Shown in pieces: positions 1 through 7,762 of a stretch of 43,517 bases of DNA. Positions within the stretch are counted from its first letter, which is position 1. The number at the start of each line of letters is the position of its first letter. Below the pieces are notes generated by a model. That model ran no database searches. It was not told the origin of the DNA and was given only the letters and a program-made list of their open reading frames with translations. A program made the translations under genes and the position numbers. Origin of the DNA: a virus; the IMG/VR virus record IMGVR_UViG_3300036830_000171, positions 1-43,517 of that record; one strand, 5' to 3'.

Positions 1-127
1 GTTGACGAATACGCTGCCGAAGATCGTAGGCCACGCTTGCCACCTAGCCGCAAGGCCCTACGGCAAGCCTATGAACCAAATCTAGCCGGTGAACACGCTG
101 GCGACCGTGACATTGACGACGAATCGT
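1..127. repeat. Terminal overlap, copy 1 (circular genome)
   Basis: These 127 bases are identical to 43391-43517. A reading frame passes through both copies without interruption. The simplest reading is a circular molecule (or a circularly permuted one) cut at an arbitrary point, with an overlap of assembly k-mer size. It is not read as a biological terminal repeat. Confidence 0.95.
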
Positions 128-1857
128 ACAACATGACGGCGCCGCCCGGTCTAACTGGTGGCAAGGACGATCCCAGCACGGGGCACAAGTCACATCTACG
201 GCCCGAAAACAATCAATCGCTTTTCTCCGATTACTACGGCCCGTCCAAGAATGCCAAGATGGGCGGACAAGGACATAGCAACTCCCCTTCCCCGGCCGAG
301 CGTTCCCTTGCCAACACCACGGCGAGCGGGGCTTACGGTGAAGACGAATCCGTGATGGTTTCCCACGAGGATGAACCTTGGGGCCAATCGCAAGCGCTGG
401 TCAACAATCCAGACCATTTCCCCAGCCGACGAATCCAGACAACCCCCTCGAAGAATGCCAAGGATGACCATTCGATAAAGCCCTACAGGTCAGAATACGG
501 CCAGAGTTTTGGCGTTTACGATTCAAACGGCAATCTCCGATCAGGCCCGCATAGCAGCGAAGCCGAAGCGGCAAAAGCACACTTGAGAATGACAGACTTT
601 GGCAGACGGCAACTCGCCCCAAAGGCAAGGGCCGAGCAGAATGCCAAGGGCGAACCGGAAATGATTATGCCCCCGAAGAATACCGGGGCTTTCAAATCAC
701 GGATCAAGCCACGCAAGCCGGTGAAGCTTGCGCCGCCAAAGGATACCGGGGCCTTCGAGCCGCTAGACGACGGCGTAGACTTCGGGCCAAACTCGACACG
801 CATTGATGAAGGGGCTTACGACCGTGCGAACGTTGAAAGGGCCGTAGGCAGCCCGAGGCCCACCAGGGCGAAGACGAATCCGGGGCGGATTGATGAAGGG
901 GCCTACCGTCGGGCTGGCGTCAAGACGATGGCCAAAGACGATGAACAGTACCGAGAACTTTTGGACGAGGAGTTATCCCGTATGAGACAAGGACATAAGC
1001 GGCCCGTGAAAAAGATGGACAAGAACGACCAGACGCAACAGCCAAAGGCCGAAACACCAAACACGGACCTTAACAACTACGACCGCCAAGTTGAAAAGAT
1101 TCGACACGAAAGCCGAAACAACCCCGGCAGCAATAGCGTTTATGACCCGGTATCGGGTCGCAAATATCGCTACTCCGAGGAAGACGAACTAGCGGACGAA
1201 AATGTCAATGCAGAAATGGAAGATGAAACACTAACTACAGAGGACGAAGGTTTGGCGGGTGAAGCCGAAGCTTTGGCCGATGAGCAAGAGGGGCTTTCCG
1301 AAGAGGAAATGGTATTGGCCGAAGAGCAACTAGCTAACGCCGATGCCGAGGAAGACCTTGAAGAAGACGAGGAAGCTTTGGCGGACGAAGACCTCGAAGA
1401 AGACGACGACGAAACCTTAGAGGAGGACGACATGGACAAAGAAGCTTTTGCCGCAACGAAGCGGAAGCTTGTTAAGTATGCCAAAGCTTACCACGACATT
1501 AAGGAAAGCTATGGCAAGCGTATTGCGGACATGGAGCGAAAAGCCCGTGTTGCGGAACGCAAAAACGAGTTGATGCAACTTGAGGCGGAAGGCTACGAAT
1601 TCGATTTCTCCCAGGAATTGAAGGACGTAGCAGACTTGCCCGTAGAGCAGTATTCAAAGCACAAGGAACGTATCCGCAAGTGCTATCGCAAGGCCCCAAT
1701 CGGCCAGCCGTCTTTCACGCCAGCGTACAACCCGCCAGCCGTGAAGGCCACTTTCACTTACGACGACAGCCGCAAGGCCGCTGAAATGGTAAAGAGCGGC
1801 AAGGCCAAAGACGTAAACGAAGCATTCAATCTAATCCGAGGGGGTGTAAATGCCTAA
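1..1857 (+). CDS. Capsid protease/scaffold, 3' part
   Basis: Continuation of the gene that begins at 42731. The frame is open from base 1 to the stop at 1857, and the full product is about 838 residues. This part is not protease. It has a long polar region with duplicated motifs (PPKNTGAF/PPKDTGAF and RIDEGAY twice), a very acidic Glu/Asp run encoded at about 1170-1445 (residues about 610-702), then a charged helical C-terminus. A protease with a long acidic helical tail fits a protease-scaffold fusion whose C-terminus binds capsid protein. The scaffold role is inferred from position and composition. It overlaps the next gene by 8 bp. Confidence 0.75.
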   Translation, partial: VDEYAAEDRRPRLPPSRKALRQAYEPNLAGEHAGDRDIDDESYNMTAPPGLTGGKDDPSTGHKSHLRPENNQSLFSDYYGPSKNAKMGGQGHSNSPSPAERSLANTTASGAYGEDESVMVSHEDEPWGQSQALVNNPDHFPSRRIQTTPSKNAKDDHSIKPYRSEYGQSFGVYDSNGNLRSGPHSSEAEAAKAHLRMTDFGRRQLAPKARAEQNAKGEPEMIMPPKNTGAFKSRIKPRKPVKLAPPKDTGAFEPLDDGVDFGPNSTRIDEGAYDRANVERAVGSPRPTRAKTNPGRIDEGAYRRAGVKTMAKDDEQYRELLDEELSRMRQGHKRPVKKMDKNDQTQQPKAETPNTDLNNYDRQVEKIRHESRNNPGSNSVYDPVSGRKYRYSEEDELADENVNAEMEDETLTTEDEGLAGEAEALADEQEGLSEEEMVLAEEQLANADAEEDLEEDEEALADEDLEEDDDETLEEDDMDKEAFAATKRKLVKYAKAYHDIKESYGKRIADMERKARVAERKNELMQLEAEGYEFDFSQELKDVADLPVEQYSKHKERIRKCYRKAPIGQPSFTPAYNPPAVKATFTYDDSRKAAEMVKSGKAKDVNEAFNLIRGGVNA

Positions 1858-2245
1858 TCAGGTTCAAGTCAGAGCTAATGGCAGTATCAACGTTAGCACG
1901 TTCGTTAAGCTAGATTCAAGCACATCTGACCGTGTAATCGCTTGCGGAGCAACCACAGATAAGCCGCTTGGCATCTCGCAAGAATTCGGCGATACCCCGC
2001 CGACTCCGGGCGCAGCTAGTGGCGTTGCCGCAATCGCAGGCGAGCCAATCGTAGTTTATACCGTTGGTGACGTTTGCTATCTAACCGCCGGGTCCGCTGG
2101 ATGGACCGCAGGCGACCTATTGACCAGTGACGCCAACGGAAACGGCACCACTGCAACTACATCTAATTGGTTCGGGGCTATCGCTTTGGCAACGGTGCCA
2201 GCGTCGGCACTCGGCATTGTTCAAGTACGATTTGGAAAAGCCTAA
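1850..2245 (+). CDS. Probable capsid decoration protein
   Basis: 131 residues, Gly/Ala/Thr-rich, with no Lys/Arg-rich or membrane segment. It begins with a beta-rich pattern (QVRANGSINVSTFVKLD) and ends with a short beta strand. Small proteins of this composition between protease/scaffold and major capsid genes are usually head decoration or cement proteins (DUF2190-like in many phages). The start ATG overlaps the scaffold stop and has a GAGGGGGT Shine-Dalgarno site. The function rests on position and general resemblance, not on a diagnostic motif. Confidence 0.55.
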   Translation: MPNQVQVRANGSINVSTFVKLDSSTSDRVIACGATTDKPLGISQEFGDTPPTPGAASGVAAIAGEPIVVYTVGDVCYLTAGSAGWTAGDLLTSDANGNGTTATTSNWFGAIALATVPASALGIVQVRFGKA

Positions 2246-2279
2246 TAGCGGCGTTGATAAATAGGACTATTGGAGGATT

Positions 2280-3311
2280 ATGTCAGACAATTACGCATTT
2301 TTCGGCCCGCTTAATAGCTATGTGCCACAGGTTCAAGCTAACCTCTTAATCGAGTTCGCTAAGAATCCTAACAGGTTCAAGTATCAGCGCTATGCCGATC
2401 TCCGCCCGGTAACGACCATGCTAGGTTATTACCGGCAGTTAAAAAATCAAATGGTCATTCGTGTGGTCGATCAGGACCGCCGATCATGGCAGGACGGGGC
2501 CGAGAACCCAGCTTATAACAAGGACAACTCGGAACTATTCGAGTTCAAGTCCTACGAATGCCAGCGCTATAGCTCGCACGACATTATTGGCTATCTCACC
2601 CAGGAACAGGCTAAATCGGCTGGCGGTTATGATCTTCTATCCGATACCTCTTTCCGTCTTGCCTCACAGTCTGCCCTTGCTCGCACCTTGCGAATCGGCA
2701 GCGTGTTGACCACGGGCGGCAATTGGGGCAGCTTCACCGACACTTGCACGGCTGTTGCTGGTGGACAGTTCACGGCCGCAACCACGACTAACCCTTATAT
2801 CCGCATTGCCTTCACGGATACCGTTGTTTCGATCATCAAGAACACGAACGGCGCCGTAATGCAGGACCAGATTAAGGCCGTTATGAATCCGAACACGGCG
2901 AAAGCCATGTTCAACAGCCAGGAAATGGTAAACGCCACGATTCAGCAACCGTCTATTATCGACGTTGTAGAGTCTAAGGGCCGTTGGAACGCTGAATACT
3001 GGTTGCCTAAGTACGTTTACGGCGTGGAAGTGGTTATTGAAGATGCCGTTTATACTGCAACGGAACAGCTAGTAGCGCCGAGCGTTGGTTTCGTAATCCC
3101 GGACGGGGACGTTATCTTTATGACGGCTTCCCCAATCCAGGCGAATGCGGGCGGTAGCTTCTCTACCTTGACCCTCTTCACCTATAGCGATTTCGAGATT
3201 AGCACCTATGACGACGTTCCAAGCAAGCGGCATATCGTCAACGTGTGCGACAATACAGCCGAGGTACTAACCGCCCCGCAATCAGGCTACTTGCTCACTG
3301 CCGCAATATAA
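2280..3311 (+). CDS. Major capsid protein
   Basis: 343 residues, directly after scaffold and decoration genes. The Shine-Dalgarno site TTGGAGG is the best in the head module, as expected for the most abundant virion protein. The sequence fits an HK97-fold capsid protein of the type with a polar N-terminal arm, an internal DIIGYLTQEQAK helix, an MNPNTAKAMF segment and a C-terminal beta region (YGVEVVIEDA, SPIQANAGGSF). There is no separate delta domain, which fits the separate scaffold. A TAAATAGG motif lies 16 nt upstream of the Shine-Dalgarno region. The assignment is from order, size and pattern. Confidence 0.8.
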   Translation: MSDNYAFFGPLNSYVPQVQANLLIEFAKNPNRFKYQRYADLRPVTTMLGYYRQLKNQMVIRVVDQDRRSWQDGAENPAYNKDNSELFEFKSYECQRYSSHDIIGYLTQEQAKSAGGYDLLSDTSFRLASQSALARTLRIGSVLTTGGNWGSFTDTCTAVAGGQFTAATTTNPYIRIAFTDTVVSIIKNTNGAVMQDQIKAVMNPNTAKAMFNSQEMVNATIQQPSIIDVVESKGRWNAEYWLPKYVYGVEVVIEDAVYTATEQLVAPSVGFVIPDGDVIFMTASPIQANAGGSFSTLTLFTYSDFEISTYDDVPSKRHIVNVCDNTAEVLTAPQSGYLLTAAI

Positions 3312-3333
3312 CGGCTTGTATATGAAACATCGT

Positions 3334-3363
3334 GAAAGGCAAGTCATTCGTGGCTTGCCTTTC
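3334..3363. terminator. Bidirectional hairpin between capsid gene and HNH gene
   Basis: Perfect 10-bp stem: GAAAGGCAAG (3334-3343) with CTTGCCTTTC (3354-3363) and a 10-nt loop. It sits between two converging genes and overlaps the stop codon of the minus-strand gene. There is no long T run on the plus side, so it may be an attenuator or RNA 3' end stabiliser. Confidence 0.5.
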
Positions 3364-4120
3364 GCATTTCATCCAGTGACGTAAAACGGCCCGTCTTCGG
3401 ATTATGGCTGCGCTGGCGCTGCCCGTCGATTGGAATTTCCAAAGCCTCGCCCAGCGTGAGGCCCTTGGCAAGTCTCCCCTTCAATGTCTTTTCATGGATT
3501 CCAACGGCGTCGGCAACATCGTTCAAGGGAACGGTTTCGCCGTCCACTGTCACCATTCTGGTTAGTCGGGTGTTTCTCGCCTGTTGCTTCCGGGTTGCCC
3601 AACGGCAGTTATCGGGCGAATAGCCTTTATCGTTGTCTTCCCGGTCAAGTGTGTGCCGAGGGGACGGCCTCGGCCCCATGTCTGCGAGAAACGTACGAAA
3701 ATCGTTCCATCGCTGGCAGACCGTGATTCCTCGGCCCCCGTAATCTTTGAAATGCTTGTTGTTCGGGTTATTGCACCGATCCCGCATTGCGGCCCAGATG
3801 CCGTACTCCGGGATTGCCTTTTTGTTCCGCCCGGTCGTCCCGTGTTTGTACCCCGTGGCATGAATGCCCTTGCCGCAACTAGCGGCCTTTCCTGCCCGAA
3901 GATGAATGGCAGCAATCGCTTTTTCAACGCCACACGAGCAGCGGCACCAGTAGTACGCAATTCGGCCGGGTTGAATCCGCTCTCGCATCGCAAGGAAATA
4001 CAAAGCCTCTAGCTCGCCAAACTGTTGTCCCGACGCATCCTTAAAACGGCCATGCGTGGGCTTGTCTTGAATCGGCGGTATGTAACCGTCTTTGTCTAGG
4101 TAGATTAGTGGTTGTGTCAT
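3344..4120 (-). CDS. HNH/AP2-type homing endonuclease
   Basis: 258 residues. Residues about 45-85 carry paired Cys (CRCSC, then SCG). The middle (IWAAMRDRCNNPNN, YGGRGITVC.RW, DMGPRP...TLDR.DND.GYSPDNCRWAT) is the signature of phage AP2/HNH endonucleases. The C-terminus (NDVADAVGIHEKTLKGRL) looks like a helix-turn-helix. It lies antisense inside the head operon between the capsid and connector genes, a typical niche for a free-standing homing endonuclease. A TAGAAT box sits 6 nt before the ATG and may be its promoter. It has no role in virion assembly. Confidence 0.75.
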   Translation of the reverse strand: MTQPLIYLDKDGYIPPIQDKPTHGRFKDASGQQFGELEALYFLAMRERIQPGRIAYYWCRCSCGVEKAIAAIHLRAGKAASCGKGIHATGYKHGTTGRNKKAIPEYGIWAAMRDRCNNPNNKHFKDYGGRGITVCQRWNDFRTFLADMGPRPSPRHTLDREDNDKGYSPDNCRWATRKQQARNTRLTRMVTVDGETVPLNDVADAVGIHEKTLKGRLAKGLTLGEALEIPIDGQRQRSHNPKTGRFTSLDEMRKASHE

Positions 4121-4209
4121 GGCAGAATTCTACCAGAAAACGGCATCGAACGGAATAGATACTCACTCTGAAAGCGATTGGCACGTAGCCTTAGTTTTCT
4201 CCTTATGAG

Positions 4210-4252
4210 GCCCCCCGGTTTCACAGCATGAGCCGGGGGGCTTTAGCTTTTT
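4210..4252 (+). terminator. Rho-independent terminator
   Basis: GCCCCCCGG (4210-4218) pairs perfectly with CCGGGGGGC (4233-4241), followed by a T-rich tail. It lies just before the leaderless start region of the next plus-strand gene, separating it from the HNH insertion. Confidence 0.8.
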
Positions 4253-4265
4253 GCAGAGTCAACCC

Positions 4266-4271
4266 TAAATA
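4266..4271 (+). promoter_or_regulatory. TANNTA box, leaderless start
   Basis: TAAATA ends 4 nt before the ATG at 4276, and no Shine-Dalgarno site is present. The same arrangement occurs at eleven starts in this genome, so it is read as a late promoter -10 element with transcription starting at or near the start codon. Confidence 0.5.
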
Positions 4272-4275
4272 GGGT

Positions 4276-4815
4276 ATGACTTACGCTAACAGCTACGGAC
4301 AACCGGCGGACCTTTATGCACGGTACGATACCCGCATTCTGGCCGATATGGTCAATGACGACGATACCCGCCTCGGCAGCAATACCAGTGTTGCGGCCAT
4401 GCAAGCGGCCTTGAACACGAATCAAGTAATCCTAGACGTTTTGGCCGATGCTAGCGGCGTTATCAACTCGGCTTGTCTCGTGGGACAGCGTTACACCGTT
4501 CCCCACCTTCAAGCCCTCACGGACGTTGACCAGCAATTCCTAGTAAGGCTTACTTGTGACCTCGCATGGGGGCTGTTGGCGCTACGGCGTGGCGTGTTCA
4601 CGCCCGACCGCTACCCGCAATACCTCGAAGGGCAGGAAACGCTAGTCAGACTACGCCAGGGCGATGCCGTGTTTAACATCCTTGTGAACGAACAAGCCGG
4701 GGTAGCTAATGGCGAGTTTCCATCCGTGCAGAGCTACGCAACGCTAAACCTCATGCGTGACTACAGTACGCCCCGCTTTTTCTGTACTCGGCGCATCCAA
4801 CAAATCACCCCATAA
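4276..4815 (+). CDS. Head-tail connector, DUF1320/Mu gp36-like
   Basis: 179 residues. The N-terminus (YGQPADLYARYDTRILADMVNDDD) and the later ASGVINSACLVGQRYTVP and LTCDLAWGLLALRR segments match the DUF1320 (Mu gp36) pattern: a (YAT)PADL.RY start, then D..I...L..RY..P, then a helical dIA.y.L block. This family forms the head-completion or neck ring below the portal. It follows the capsid gene and precedes the tail tube, the expected place. Translation probably starts without a leader (TAAATA box). Confidence 0.75.
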   Translation: MTYANSYGQPADLYARYDTRILADMVNDDDTRLGSNTSVAAMQAALNTNQVILDVLADASGVINSACLVGQRYTVPHLQALTDVDQQFLVRLTCDLAWGLLALRRGVFTPDRYPQYLEGQETLVRLRQGDAVFNILVNEQAGVANGEFPSVQSYATLNLMRDYSTPRFFCTRRIQQITP

Positions 4816-4854
4816 CCCCTACATACGGTTAGGCAACTAACCAAAGTAGGGAAC

Positions 4855-5373
4855 ATGGCAGAAGTAATTGTGGTCAACGGCCCGGCGTTAATCAGTGTAG
4901 GACTCGGCAGTATGCAGGCCCTCGAATCGCTAGGCTACTCCGAGGACGGCGTAGAAGTCTCATTGACGTTCAACACGGAAGACGTTCGGGTAGACACGTT
5001 CGCTACCACGGCCTTTGACGTGCAACACTTCCTTGAGGAAGCTACCATTACGGCCTCGCTTGTCGTCTATGACACAAGCGTATTAGATGCCGTGAAAGCC
5101 CGTGGTTTCGGCATGACGGCCGGAACCATGCCAGCGGCCGGAACGCTTATGGTGGCGCAAGGCTACACCTACCCTCTTATCGTCCAGGCAACCCCTAACC
5201 CGAACGGTGTTTTCAACGGGGCTTGCATCAAGTTTCCTAACTGCTATTGCACGAATTGGAGCGAGAAGCGGGGCACCAGGGCGACACGGGTAAACGTCAC
5301 TTGGCGGGCATTGCCAGAACAGCAAGTATCGGCCTCGACGGGTTCCGTGTTGTGGGAAGTCTCTTGCGACTAA
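4855..5373 (+). CDS. Probable tail tube (major tail) protein
   Basis: 172 residues, beta-rich, with no transmembrane segment. It follows the connector and immediately precedes the tail assembly chaperones, the standard place for the major tail protein. GVEVSLTFNTEDVRVDTF and a C-terminal RATRVNVTWRALPEQ are consistent with a tail tube fold. Four Cys lie in the second half (CIKFPNCYCTNW and the C-terminal SCD), which is unusual and matches the general Cys richness of the tail proteins here. The assignment is by synteny. Confidence 0.6.
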   Translation: MAEVIVVNGPALISVGLGSMQALESLGYSEDGVEVSLTFNTEDVRVDTFATTAFDVQHFLEEATITASLVVYDTSVLDAVKARGFGMTAGTMPAAGTLMVAQGYTYPLIVQATPNPNGVFNGACIKFPNCYCTNWSEKRGTRATRVNVTWRALPEQQVSASTGSVLWEVSCD

Positions 5374-5386
5374 CTCTATTGGTGTT

Positions 5387-5773
5387 ATGGAAAGAAAAAT
5401 ATTCAGCTACGACAATGGGAAAGGTATCGTCAAGGCCGATCCTATGCAGGTTTATACCCGGTTGATTTCTAAGGACATTGACCTAGAGGACGATTTCGCA
5501 CGGGTCAAGACGATGGCCCGGCTGGGCATTGACAAGCCTAGTCAAGAAATCGTTTCGCAAGCGGTGGAAGCGTATAACCGATTGCTCGAAGCGGCACGGT
5601 TTGCGTTCAAGCTTGAAGCGTACAGCGGGGACGACTTTGGGGAGAGCGGGACCACGGATGAGGAAACGTTTTTGATACTGGCCGATTTCAGCCGTTTCAT
5701 GGAGTTAAAAAAAAACAGTATCAATCCCTTAGCGACCTCGCAGCCCTCTACGGAATCGGCATCATCCAGCTAA
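5387..5773 (+). CDS. Tail assembly chaperone, short form (gpG-like)
   Basis: 128 residues, acidic and helical. This is the unshifted product of a two-frame unit. It ends shortly after a nine-A run (5707-5715). By position, between tail tube and tape measure, it is the gpG equivalent, which coats the tape measure protein during tail assembly. There is no sequence signature beyond the arrangement. It has a weak ribosome site and begins 13 nt after the tail tube stop. Confidence 0.7.
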   Translation: MERKIFSYDNGKGIVKADPMQVYTRLISKDIDLEDDFARVKTMARLGIDKPSQEIVSQAVEAYNRLLEAARFAFKLEAYSGDDFGESGTTDEETFLILADFSRFMELKKNSINPLATSQPSTESASSS

Positions 5774-6093
5774 CGGGCGAGGAAGTATGCCACGGGATGA
5801 TTGTAGGATTGTGGGCTAATCGGCATCGGCAGCTAGTACGGAAGGGCATGGAAACGGCGGTAGGCTTAGGGATAGCCTTCAATGGCCGGAAGCTCGGCAA
5901 GCAATTGGCCGAGGCGATTTCCGACAGTGGCCCGCAAGAGGAAGCGATTTTAGACATTATGAAAAAGGCGCCCGATGGCAGCAACGTTACAAGATTTACT
6001 CAACACGCTGAAAAACATCGACAATCACCTAGCTTTGCAAGAGGCGAGGGAGAGCCAGGGCCGGGAACCGGCAGCCCCGCCCCCGGCCAGTAG
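5387..6093 (+). CDS. Tail assembly chaperone, frameshift form (gpGT-like)
   Basis: A -1 shift at the A AAA AAC heptamer (5710-5716) joins the first 110 codons to a downstream frame that is open from 5716 to 6093 and encodes about 125 more residues (SLSDLAALYGIGIIQ, then GLWANRHRQLV). The downstream frame has no good start at its 5' end. Lambda G/GT and most siphoviruses make exactly such a pair, the T part binding tail tube subunits. The feature spans both frames, and the annotated join is 5387-5716 plus 5716-6093. The 3' end overlaps the tape measure gene by 119 bp. Confidence 0.7.
5710..5716 (+). promoter_or_regulatory. -1 ribosomal frameshift slippery site
   Basis: A AAA AAC in the correct phase: zero-frame codons are AAA (5711-5713) and AAC (5714-5716), inside a nine-A run. 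Slipping back one base enters the long downstream frame that ends at 6093. This is the classic heptamer of tail chaperone genes. Confidence 0.75.
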
Positions 6094-6946
6094 CGGCGGC
6101 GGGAACACTCGGCCGACGTTCGCCAGCCGGGTTTCAGGGGTCAACAGCAAGATACAGGAACGGCTTGCAGGAATGCGCAGCGTGTTTGGCGGCAACATCG
6201 CAGCCCTACCGAAGATCGCATCTAGCATTTTGGGCAGCGGCGCCGCCGAGGCCGCAACCGGGGCAGCAGGAGCAGCGGCGGCAGGATCGGGGGGAGCAGC
6301 GGCAGCAGGGGCCGGGGCTGGCGGGGCCGTGGCCGCTGGCGGGGCTGCACTCGCATCAAACCCCGCCGGATGGGTTGCCGCAATCGTGGTAGGGGCCGTG
6401 GCGCTCGCTGGGGCCATTGCAGCCACAATCAAGAGCGTGCAGGAAATGGGCATCTCATTTCTTGAGATGAACCGCAAATTTGCCGAATCCTCGGCCGATC
6501 TTGCGGCGGTTTTCAACCAATGGGACCGTTTCCAGATGGTTAGCAACTTTTCAATCGGCCAAGCCCTCGGCCAAGGGGGCGGGTTGGAATTCCTCGAAAA
6601 GCAGCTTGAAGAGCTATCTACAACCCTGATGCCGTACATTGCGGCTTTCATCAATCTAGCGGCATACATCCTCGGCGGGCTTGTGGCAATAACGGACTTT
6701 ATCGTCAAGGTTTTTGAGGAACTGATGTTATTGCTGGCCGAGGGCTTTGACGAATTGACGCTAGGCATGACGGACCTAAAGGGCAACGTGAAGGGCATAC
6801 TTGCCGACATTCGGAAGAAGAACAAGGAAACGGCCCTCGAAGGGATGATATTGGACCTAGCCGGGGTGAGCCGTCGCCCACCAGGGCCAAAGCGGCGAGG
6901 CAATGACCGGGGCCGAGATTTTGCAGGAACCGGCGGAAGTTACTAA
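5975..6946 (+). CDS. Probable tape measure protein (short)
   Basis: 323 residues, starting inside the chaperone 3' frame. It has a helical N-terminus, a long Ala/Gly-rich stretch (residues about 85-125), two hydrophobic helices (GWVAAIVVGAVALAGAIAA and about residues 215-245), then a basic Pro/Arg-rich end. The place after the frameshifted chaperones and the hydrophobic helices are typical of tape measure proteins, which set tail length and enter the host membrane. At 323 residues it is much shorter than most, so it implies a short tail or a split function. AAAAAGG upstream of the ATG may be the ribosome site. Confidence 0.55.
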   Translation: MAATLQDLLNTLKNIDNHLALQEARESQGREPAAPPPASSGGGNTRPTFASRVSGVNSKIQERLAGMRSVFGGNIAALPKIASSILGSGAAEAATGAAGAAAAGSGGAAAAGAGAGGAVAAGGAALASNPAGWVAAIVVGAVALAGAIAATIKSVQEMGISFLEMNRKFAESSADLAAVFNQWDRFQMVSNFSIGQALGQGGGLEFLEKQLEELSTTLMPYIAAFINLAAYILGGLVAITDFIVKVFEELMLLLAEGFDELTLGMTDLKGNVKGILADIRKKNKETALEGMILDLAGVSRRPPGPKRRGNDRGRDFAGTGGSY

Positions 6947-6966
6947 GCGGCACACTCTTCTAGGGC

Positions 6967-7203
6967 ATGGAAGAACTATACAAACTGTGCCCAAACTTGC
7001 GGCACAACGAACCACGGCCGATTACGTTGACGCTAACTGAAGAGGAATCGCATGAGCTACTTACGATCATAGCCGACAAATGCCTATTGCTCTCATGCGA
7101 CGTATTCAGTCTGGCCGAAGCGCCCAAATACCAAAAGCAACTTGACACGGCGTTAGCTTTGAAACAACGGCTAATGGAAATCATCGTGCCGGGCGCCGCT
7201 TGA
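6967..7203 (+). CDS. Small hypothetical protein
   Basis: 78 residues, not recognised. It is soluble and helical (TLTEEESHELLTIIADKC) with four Cys. The layout resembles the 71-residue protein at 36636, which has TFTADEVASLLSVVALSEC in the equivalent place, so the two may be distant relatives. It lies between the tape measure and a converging minus-strand gene. Confidence 0.55.
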   Translation: MEELYKLCPNLRHNEPRPITLTLTEEESHELLTIIADKCLLLSCDVFSLAEAPKYQKQLDTALALKQRLMEIIVPGAA

Positions 7204-7207
7204 ACGC

Positions 7208-7762
7208 CTAAGCCTTGATGTTGCCAAAGACGACGTTAGGGCTGTACGGGTTCGTGATACCGCTCTTGAAGTTGCTCGATTGAATCTCCGTTTGCGACAG
7301 CGTTAGCGTGAGGTTTGGCGGGGCTGGAGCGTATAGCTTGGCTTGCGTCCGATCTTTCACCCCGTACACGTACTCCCCATCTAGTTCCCAAACGGTTGTA
7401 TTGGTGGTTCCGTCCGTGGTGACGTTGCTAGGCGTAATGTTCGTGAATAGCAAAACCTCATTCGGATCGGACGTGTACGGCGTTGGCATAGTGGGTTGAT
7501 CGCCCGTTGTCCGCACAGACCAGCTAACTACTTTCCTCATTGTGGGGTTTGCCAACACGGCAAAGCTAGCCGTTTTGACGGTATCGCTCGCCGTTGGCAA
7601 TTGGACCGTATGGAAATCGGTCTGATAGCTAATCTCAATTGACAACACATCATAGACTTTGGAATCCGTCTCGAAGACGTTCGCCAGCGTGGCGGCATCG
7701 GTTGTGATAATGTCCGTTCCGTCATTGCCAATTACGTTAATGTTCGATGCTATTTGCGTCAT
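7208..7762 (-). CDS. Hypothetical virion protein
   Basis: 184 residues from ATG at 7762. The ATG overlaps the stop of the upstream gene as TAATG, so the two are translationally coupled. A longer frame reaches 7843, but the TAATG start is preferred. The sequence is Thr/Ser/Asn-rich and beta-rich with no Cys, as in tail or fibre proteins (DFHTVQLPTASDTVK; PPNLTLTLSQTEIQ). No family is recognised. It probably acts with the 391-residue neighbour. Confidence 0.6.
   Translation of the reverse strand: MTQIASNINVIGNDGTDIITTDAATLANVFETDSKVYDVLSIEISYQTDFHTVQLPTASDTVKTASFAVLANPTMRKVVSWSVRTTGDQPTMPTPYTSDPNEVLLFTNITPSNVTTDGTTNTTVWELDGEYVYGVKDRTQAKLYAPAPPNLTLTLSQTEIQSSNFKSGITNPYSPNVVFGNIKA

Noticed and set aside
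1170-1484. Ser-rich antisense frame in the scaffold gene
   Set aside because: Pure reverse reading of the Glu/Asp run (GAA/GAC read as TTC/GTC and, shifted, Ser codons).
3484-4012. Plus-strand frames within the HNH gene
   Set aside because: Shadows of the minus-strand gene, whose motifs are clear.
6025-6903. 292-residue antisense frame to the tape measure gene
   Set aside because: Ala/Pro-rich mirror of the Ala/Gly-rich coding strand. The plus-strand gene fits the operon.
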